NCBI GenBank assembly: GCA_013349485.1
Contig: DUZM01000093.1
Span: forward strand, 1-11,580
Source: Candidatus Hydrogenedentota bacterium
Lineage (GTDB): Bacteria > Hydrogenedentota > Hydrogenedentia > Hydrogenedentales > SLHB01
DNA: 11,580 nt
Reading direction: 5' to 3'
The notes beneath the pieces are model-generated. The model was given only the letters and a program-made list of their open reading frames with translations. It ran no database searches and was not told the DNA's origin. Below are positions 6,818 through 11,580 of this stretch, in pieces. The first letter of the stretch is position 1. Every line of letters starts with the position of its first letter. Position numbers and translations under genes: made by a program.

Positions 6818-9316
6818 ATGGTGAAACGCGATACCGTCATAGTTCTGACGTGCCTGGTGGTGGTTCCCGCCATAAGCCTAGTGCTCGCCACCGTTGTTCT
6901 CCCCCGCATGCTTGTCACCCAAGACGACTTCGTCGTAGCCGCCGGCACCGGCGACCTCGATACGGTCAAGCGGTGCATCCGACGCGGGCTCGACGTCAAC
7001 GCCACCGGTTACGGCAAGCTCAACTATGGGCCGGCACGTCGCGTTGGGGTCCTTGCGCGGTTGCGCGACAGTCCATTCTCTGACAAAGGCAACGAAATCG
7101 TCGAGACGCCGCTTCATGCGGCCGTTCGGGGTGGCCAACAGGAAACCGCTGAATTACTTATCGATAGCGGCGCCAGCGTGGATGCGCGCAATAGCGATGG
7201 GGAAACCGCGTTGCTTGTTGCCGCTGACTTGGGTAGCGACGCTCTCGGCCGCGCGCTTGTTGTGGAGGGCGCGGTATCAGACGCCGCTGACAACAGGGGG
7301 AGAACGCCGTTGCACATGGCCGCCATACGTGGCCACGACGCGATGGCAGAACTCCTACTCGAGCACGGTGCTGACGTCAACGCTTCCTCGATGAAAGCGG
7401 AGATGGGAGAAAGGCTGTCGCTGCCTTCATATCAAGGATTCCCCCTGCCTGAGGTCTCCGCCACGCAGGAAGGATGGACCCCATTGCACCTGGCCGCTTG
7501 CGAGGGGCACGATGCGATGGTTCACCTCCTGCTCGAGCACGGCGCTGACGCGACCATTTCGCCGAAGTCGGGACTGACGCCGCTCCATTCAGCGGCATAT
7601 AAGGGTTATGCGCACATTGCTGAACTGCTCCTTTTGCATGGCGCCGCGGCCGACGCTGAAACGCACTCTGGCTGGACCCCGCTACAGCTCGCGGTTAAGG
7701 CAGAGCAAGTGGCCGCGGCCCAAGTGCTTCTGGCACACGGCGCCGATGTCAATCGAAGAGATCCAGAGGGACTCACGCCGCTGCTTTGTGCGGTAGAGGC
7801 ATCGAACAGGGCCTTTGTAGATCTGCTGATTGAGATGGGCGCCGATGTAAATGCTGCAGTTCATGCCGACGCGCCTCGTCTCCGGGGCGGCTGGTACTTC
7901 GCTGGGCAGACTCCCCTGCACTGCGCGGTGCAACGTGACGATGTCGCAATAGTGGAATCGCTTTTGACTGCCGGCGCAGACCCAAACGTCGGTGGGAGTG
8001 AGGCGCGTGGCACTCCTTTGCACGAAGCAGTGTTCTGGCCACGGCCTCAGATGGTTAAGTGTCTGATTGCGGGCGGTGCGAACGTAAACGCGGAAGATGG
8101 ACGGGGAAATACGGCGCTGCTCAGAGCGGCGCAGAGTGGTAGGTGGCAAGTTGTTGAACTACTGGCTGAGTATGGAGCCGATCTCACGGCGCGAAACCAC
8201 CTCGGCGAGACAGTACTGCACTTCTACTTTGAATGGTGTGACATAGGTGTCCGGGGTAACACCCAAACTATAGAGTGGCTATTAGATCTTGGCGCGGACA
8301 CAGGTGCCGGCGAGCAAAAGCTGAGTGGCACGTGTCTACATCGCGCCGCCAGCTTGCAGTTCAGCAGCAACAACGTTGAATTCAGCCCGCTAGCGGCAGG
8401 ATTCCTGATCGAGAGGGGGGCCAAGGTGGGCGCTCGAGACGTTTGGGGCAAGACGCCCCTGCACCGTGCCGCATATAGATGCAATATCCCTGTAATCGAA
8501 TTGCTGCTTGCTAATGGCGCCGACATCAACGCACGAGACAACGAAGGCCTTGTGCCACTTCATGAGGTAGGTTTTGGGGCATCCCGTGACGATACGATCG
8601 AAGCATTCGCGTTTATGGTTGCAGCCGGGGCAGATATTAGGGTCAAGTCATATAAGCAGATCACGCCATTGCATTTGGCGGCGCTGCGGGCACAACCCGG
8701 ACTCGTAGGCTGGTTGCTGGAACATGGCGCAGACGCTAACGCCCGGGACGCATTCGGCAGGACCCCGCTGCATTTTGCCACGTTGCCCGGCCTTCTCATA
8801 TGCGAAGACCCCTTTGAAATAGCCGGTACTCTGGAGTCCCAGGAGTTCCCGAGTATGAGAGCCGCACGCACCCTCGTGCGTTTGGTTAAAGACGGCGCAG
8901 ACCCGAACGCAAAGGACAGCCAAGGCAATGCGCCTTTGCATTATCTGCTCGTCAGTAGCGTATCGGGTTGCCCCTGGCGCCTGCTTTCAGTATGCGGGTA
9001 TTCCGTATCCGGCGATGAGCATGGTGAGACCGTAGAAGATTCCGCGTGGCGTTATCTTTACTATGGCTGCGATCCTCTTCTTGCAGCGGCCTCTATTCTC
9101 GAGATCGAGGTCTCGCAATTGACGGCGTGGAAAACACGGATACCGCACGTGAGGAAATACGTGGAGTTTCTCAAGAAATGCGGCGCCGATCCGAATGCGA
9201 AGAACAATCGCGGCGAAACGCCCATCGAGTTTGCGAGACGGCTATCGCGCGACTATCAAGAGGCAAAACGTTTGAAAGGTGAACGAGAGGCAGCGCCTCC
9301 CGAGCAAGGCGACTAA
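6818..9316 (+). CDS. Ankyrin-repeat protein with N-terminal membrane/signal segment
   Basis: 832 aa. Residues 7-29 are hydrophobic after a basic start (MVKRDTVIVLTCLVVV), giving either a signal anchor or a signal peptide, so the repeats are probably outside the cytoplasm. From residue 36 to about 815 there are some 18 ankyrin units of about 33 residues (TPLH.AA..G......LL..GAD.NA..), at roughly 36, 96, 129, 162, 219, 252, 285, 318, 363, 398, 430, 463, 504, 545, 578, 615, 648, 703 and a last degenerate one at 800. Longer inserts interrupt units near 190-218, 346-362, 655-685 and 715-775. Units near 162 and 219 are close at DNA level (shared CACGA-GCGATGG and CTCGAGCACGG words), suggesting recent duplication. 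Ankyrin arrays bind proteins; no catalytic domain is seen. The frame is open back to 6605, but that part runs through repeat sequence; the extended -10 at 6778 favours 6818. The ribosome site is weak (GGGAAG two bases before the ATG, five before a GTG at 6821). Confidence 0.85.
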   Translation: MVKRDTVIVLTCLVVVPAISLVLATVVLPRMLVTQDDFVVAAGTGDLDTVKRCIRRGLDVNATGYGKLNYGPARRVGVLARLRDSPFSDKGNEIVETPLHAAVRGGQQETAELLIDSGASVDARNSDGETALLVAADLGSDALGRALVVEGAVSDAADNRGRTPLHMAAIRGHDAMAELLLEHGADVNASSMKAEMGERLSLPSYQGFPLPEVSATQEGWTPLHLAACEGHDAMVHLLLEHGADATISPKSGLTPLHSAAYKGYAHIAELLLLHGAAADAETHSGWTPLQLAVKAEQVAAAQVLLAHGADVNRRDPEGLTPLLCAVEASNRAFVDLLIEMGADVNAAVHADAPRLRGGWYFAGQTPLHCAVQRDDVAIVESLLTAGADPNVGGSEARGTPLHEAVFWPRPQMVKCLIAGGANVNAEDGRGNTALLRAAQSGRWQVVELLAEYGADLTARNHLGETVLHFYFEWCDIGVRGNTQTIEWLLDLGADTGAGEQKLSGTCLHRAASLQFSSNNVEFSPLAAGFLIERGAKVGARDVWGKTPLHRAAYRCNIPVIELLLANGADINARDNEGLVPLHEVGFGASRDDTIEAFAFMVAAGADIRVKSYKQITPLHLAALRAQPGLVGWLLEHGADANARDAFGRTPLHFATLPGLLICEDPFEIAGTLESQEFPSMRAARTLVRLVKDGADPNAKDSQGNAPLHYLLVSSVSGCPWRLLSVCGYSVSGDEHGETVEDSAWRYLYYGCDPLLAAASILEIEVSQLTAWKTRIPHVRKYVEFLKKCGADPNAKNNRGETPIEFARRLSRDYQEAKRLKGEREAAPPEQGD

Positions 9317-9375
9317 CGCCGTTTGCGAAACTGCGCTCCCCTTGTCGGAAATCCGGGCACGCACCCCCCGGCCAA

Positions 9376-9476
9376 AATAGCGACGTCGATGCGGCAAGGG
9401 TCGCGCTCCCGCCGGGTTGGTAGGGTCGCGCTCCCGCGCGACCGGAAAGCCCGTCGAGGTGGAACTCGACCCTACC
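9376..9476 (+). repeat. Dispersed GC-rich hairpin repeat, copy 2
   Basis: Same orientation as copy 1, starting AATAGCGACGTCGATGCGGC. It contains AGGGTCGCGCTCCCGC twice (9397-9412 and 9422-9437). The hairpin is GGTCGCGC / TCCC / GCGCGACC (9424-9443), a perfect 8-bp stem. A second, overlapping fold pairs GGTAGGGTCG (9419-9428) with CGACCCTACC (9467-9476), also perfect over 10 bp. Copy 1 lacks the right half of this outer stem. The two copies bracket the ankyrin gene. Confidence 0.65.
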
Positions 9477-9849
9477 GTGTGCACCCCGGGGTGCTGCAGG
9501 ACCCTCGGTAGTTCATGCGGCAGCGGCACCCACCAACAGCATGGGCGGACAAGCCGCCAGCGGCCCCTTTGCCGCGATATTGCCGAATCACAGCCTTTTA
9601 TGGGGCGTCGCACATATTTTCTGAAGAAGACAAGCCGTTGAAACCGCAGACGCGCGCGGACCTGCACCGCAAGGCGTCTGGAAAACGTGCGCGGTCCAGA
9701 GTTTTGGGACGCTTATGCGGGGCTTCGGGTCGATTGGCCTCGGCTGGATCCGTAATCGCCGGGTAAGCCGACGTCAAGGGTGCTCTGAGTAGTCGGGGCA
9801 GATGTTTGCTGAACGCCCTTAGGCGCCAACGCGGTGATCGCGAAGAAAT

Positions 9850-9900
9850 GGGGACAGACCCGTCTCGCTCCTTGGCAGTCGCTCGCTTGCGTCAGTCCCC
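9850..9900. repeat. Inverted repeat with GGGGACAGAC ends
   Basis: GGGGACAGAC (9850-9859) and GTCAGTCCCC (9891-9900) are complementary at 9 of 10 positions with one A-A mismatch, around a 31-base centre. From memory, GGGGACAGAC-type words recur in intergenic elements of many bacterial genomes, including ones near REP-associated tyrosine transposases; no transposase is present here. It may be a small non-autonomous element. Confidence 0.35.
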
Positions 9901-10141
9901 GCTTTTCGCTCATGCTTACCCGGCGAGGGCCTGCGCCAGATTCTGGGGTTTTTGTGCTGGGCGAGAAGTCTTCTTCTCGATTGGAGAGTTTCGTGCAACG
10001 GAGTGCCAAGATGGCGTTTGCCCTCGGCTGGATGTTGCTTCCATGTTTTCTGTAGAATGCGGCCTTCTTGGTTTGACATCGCCCTGGCCGCACGGGTGTT
10101 GTCCGGTGTGCGGCTTGATTCCCCGGCGTCAAGGAGTGTGG

Positions 10142-11113
10142 ATGTGCACGCATCGTGAAAATGGCTCAGGGAAGTCCGTGAAGCGTTTCTATGCCAACTG
10201 CGCCCGGGCAGCGGAAATCCTCCTTGGACTCGTATTTGTCGCTGGCGCCGTCTTGAAAGCCGCGAAGGTCGGTGAGAACTCGGGAATCAACCTTTTCATG
10301 CGGCAGATACTCTCATACGGCGTCTTGCCGCAGCATCACCTACTGCTCGCCGCAGTGGCGTTGGGCACGCTGGCGATCGAGACGGCGCTGGGCATGGCAC
10401 TGGTACTGGCATGGCGCGTGCGAGGCGTTGCCCTACTGGCCGTGCCCGCGCTCCTCGTCTTCTTCACCTGCCTAATCATCTACGGTTGGGTTTTCCACAA
10501 CCTCGCGGACTGCGGGTGCTTCGGGCCGATAGAGATGAGCCCGGGCGTGTCCATTGCCAAGAATGGCGTGCTGCTGCTCCTGTGGCTTATTGCTTGGGCG
10601 GGCCGCGATGACGCGGCAAGGCTGGCCGCGACGTCTAAGCGCCAGCGGCGCGCGTTCGCAAAGGCCATTGTCTGCCTGGCCTGCGCAATCGGCCTGCCAG
10701 TGTATGCAGGAAGCACGCTGCGACCCTTGGCGCCTGGCGCCTTTGCACGGTTTACGGTTGAGGCCGGCGGCCAACCGTGGGATCTTGGTGCGGGCGAGTA
10801 TTTCGTCGCTATCTACAACTCAACCTGCGAGCACTGCATGGATTCGGTCGAGCAGCTCAACGAATGGGTCGGCCAGCCCGGATTCCCGCGCATTGTCGCT
10901 CTTTGTTGGGGTAACGAGGAAAGTATCGAGGAGTTCCGTTTACTTACCGAACCGGCGTTTCCTATCCATGCGATTGACGAAGCAACGTTCTGGGAATTGG
11001 TGGGGCTGGTTCCCCCGCGGTTCTATCACATTCGGGACGGCGCATCGCTGCAGGTCTGGGATGAGGAATGGCCTGCCGTCGAAGCGGTCCTCTCGAAAGC
11101 GGGGGCTTCGTGA
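10142..11113 (+). CDS. MauE/DoxX-like membrane protein fused to a thioredoxin-like domain
   Basis: 323 aa. Residues 20-155 form a four-helix membrane domain of the MauE/DoxX type (helices about 23-41, 66-90, 95-117, 141-155), with the family's DCGCFG motif at 123-128 on a loop after the third helix. A fifth helix (about 172-190) leads to a thioredoxin-like domain (about 200-320) with a CEHC active site (229-232) after a strand (YFVAIYNST), and a probable cis-Pro at LVPPRFYHIRDG (289-300). The motifs suggest electron or disulfide exchange between membrane cysteines and a periplasmic thiol domain, as for the separate MauE and MauD proteins in methylamine dehydrogenase maturation. No mau genes are nearby, so the substrate is unknown. 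AAGGAG (10131-10136) lies five bases before the ATG, which decides the start although the frame is open back to 9806. It is followed by a hairpin cluster and then pal on its own promoter. Confidence 0.8.
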   Translation: MCTHRENGSGKSVKRFYANCARAAEILLGLVFVAGAVLKAAKVGENSGINLFMRQILSYGVLPQHHLLLAAVALGTLAIETALGMALVLAWRVRGVALLAVPALLVFFTCLIIYGWVFHNLADCGCFGPIEMSPGVSIAKNGVLLLLWLIAWAGRDDAARLAATSKRQRRAFAKAIVCLACAIGLPVYAGSTLRPLAPGAFARFTVEAGGQPWDLGAGEYFVAIYNSTCEHCMDSVEQLNEWVGQPGFPRIVALCWGNEESIEEFRLLTEPAFPIHAIDEATFWELVGLVPPRFYHIRDGASLQVWDEEWPAVEAVLSKAGAS

Positions 11114-11155
11114 GGCCCGCGGCCTCATCGATGAGGGCCGCCGGTTCGGGCGGCC
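11112..11155 (+). terminator. Cluster of overlapping hairpins after the thioredoxin-fusion gene
   Basis: Three stems overlap: GAGGCC/CGC/GGCCTC (11112-11126, starting within the stop codon); GCGGCCTC with GAGGGCCGC, one bulged G, around ATCGAT (11119-11141); and GGCCGCC/GGTTCG/GGCGGCC (11136-11155). The middle one excludes the outer two. No T-run follows, so the cluster is probably a transcript end or 3' stabiliser rather than a standard intrinsic terminator. From here to 11250 nothing else is recognisable. Confidence 0.4.
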
Positions 11156-11250
11156 GCCTCCGTGGCGTCAGCAATGCCGGAAGCGCCCTGCTCCCCGAAC
11201 CGTTCTCATGCAACCATGACAGGGTCAAAGAGAATATTACTCAATAGAAT

Positions 11251-11279
11251 TTGACGGGTTTAGGGCATTCTGTTACCAT
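11251..11279 (+). promoter_or_regulatory. Promoter of the Pal-like gene
   Basis: TTGACG (11251-11256), 17-base spacer, TACCAT (11274-11279) preceded by TGT, which makes an extended -10. The segment just upstream (11227-11250) is AT-rich relative to its surroundings, like an UP element. The leader to the ATG would be about 48 bases. It suggests the lipoprotein gene is transcribed separately from the upstream gene. Confidence 0.5.
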
Positions 11280-11333
11280 CCCGCCGAAGGCATCAAACGC
11301 AGGCCGTGCGCCGGCTTGCAGGTGGAGGAAACC

Positions 11334-11580
11334 ATGAAAAGAGACAGATTGCGCAGTATGGTTGCCGTCGCGGTGTGCGCGGCGTGTGTCCTTGCGCTCG
11401 CCGCGTGCAAACACGGAGCCGACAAGCCGCTCGACACGGGGCTCACGGATGACGCGGCCATGGGCGGCGAAGGCGCCGGCCACGAACTCACTACGGTGGA
11501 AGGACTTCCGGAAGATATCGATATCGAGCGAATCCTGTGGAGTAAAGAAACCGGGCTGAAGCCGATTTACTTCGATTTCG
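11334..11580 (+). CDS. pal: Pal-like (OmpA-family) lipoprotein, 3' partial
   Basis: The frame starts at the ATG at 11334 (GGAGG at 11324-11328, five bases upstream) and stays open to the window end, giving 82 codons. Residues 1-25 are a lipoprotein signal: basic MKRDRLR, a hydrophobic core, then the lipobox LAAC with the lipidated Cys at 25. A Gly/Asp/Glu-rich linker follows, and the visible part ends in LKPIYFDF, which matches the first strand (VYFDFD) of the OmpA-like peptidoglycan-binding domain of Pal. Pal tethers the outer membrane to peptidoglycan and works with TolB. About 100 residues, including the peptidoglycan-binding Asp/Arg pair, would lie beyond the window. No tolB precedes it here, though tol genes may follow. 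An OmpA-family lipoprotein other than Pal remains possible. Confidence 0.75.
   Translation, partial: MKRDRLRSMVAVAVCAACVLALAACKHGADKPLDTGLTDDAAMGGEGAGHELTTVEGLPEDIDIERILWSKETGLKPIYFDF

Larger units (their letters stand above)
9317..10141. other. 825-bp intergenic region without a convincing gene
   Basis: No open frame here has a ribosome site and protein-like composition. The frame of the next gene is open back to 9806, but its Cys/Arg-rich translation has no domain, and the good start signal is at 10142. The region holds repeat copy 2 (9376-9476), a 14-bp perfect palindrome GCACCCCGGGGTGC (9481-9494), an inverted repeat at 9850-9900 and a 7-bp hairpin CGAGAAG/CTTCTCG (9962-9979). No clear promoter for the downstream gene was found. 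Confidence 0.5.

Noticed and set aside
6328..7005. Minus-strand frame whose translation resembles another at 9242-9667 (DPTNAAGARP versus DPTNPAGARP).
   Set aside because: The likeness comes from the two DNA repeat copies read on the minus strand; no start signal or domain supports a protein.
9935..9955. CCAGATTCTGG followed by GGTTTTT as an intrinsic terminator.
   Set aside because: The dyad leaves a one-base loop and cannot form a useful RNA hairpin.
1..11580. CRISPR array, tRNA, rRNA, insertion sequence or integrase.
   Set aside because: No regularly spaced repeats with unique spacers, no cloverleaf with a CCA-end pattern, and no transposase or recombinase motifs were found on either strand by eye.

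Overview
The window is GC-rich bacterial chromosomal DNA carrying four complete genes and two genes cut by the window edges. The organism is probably Gram-negative: the last gene encodes a lipoprotein that looks like the start of Pal, the outer-membrane/peptidoglycan tether. The ECF sigma factor fused to a membrane helix and a long exported beta-domain array, the hexosaminidase/glucuronidase-like glycosidase, the long ankyrin protein and the dispersed GC-rich hairpin repeats together suggest an environmental member of the Planctomycetes/PVC/Hydrogenedentota type. That placement is inference from gene style; no marker gene is present.

Layout. (1) 1-1779, plus strand: 3' part of a TIM-barrel glycoside-hydrolase-like protein. 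(2) 1780-1864: short convergent gap with a hairpin. (3) 1865-4720, minus strand: sigma-70 (ECF) domains, one transmembrane helix and about six carboxypeptidase-regulatory-like beta-sandwich domains in one chain. A strong internal ribosome binding site precedes the Met just before the helix. (4) 4721-5182: divergent intergenic region with two good sigma-70-type promoters facing right. (5) 5183-6565: membrane family-2 glycosyltransferase. (6) 6561-6817: dispersed repeat copy 1, then a pair of CAAAC/GTTTG dyads that can form a long hairpin, then an extended -10 promoter. (7) 6818-9316: ankyrin-repeat protein with an N-terminal membrane or signal segment. (8) 9317-10141: no gene; holds repeat copy 2 and other inverted repeats. 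(9) 10142-11113: MauE/DoxX-like membrane domain fused to a thioredoxin-like CxxC domain. (10) 11114-11333: hairpin cluster and a promoter. (11) 11334-end: Pal-like lipoprotein, cut by the window end.

The genes do not form one operon. Each appears to have its own start signals and most are separated by intergenic regions of more than 200 bp. A common theme is the cell envelope (glycan breakdown or transfer, membrane-tethered sigma factor, periplasmic thiol chemistry, Pal), but no single pathway is shown. The most interesting points are the one-chain sigma/membrane/exported-domain protein with its internal start, and the ankyrin gene bracketed by two copies of a repeat whose hairpin is kept by a compensatory base change.
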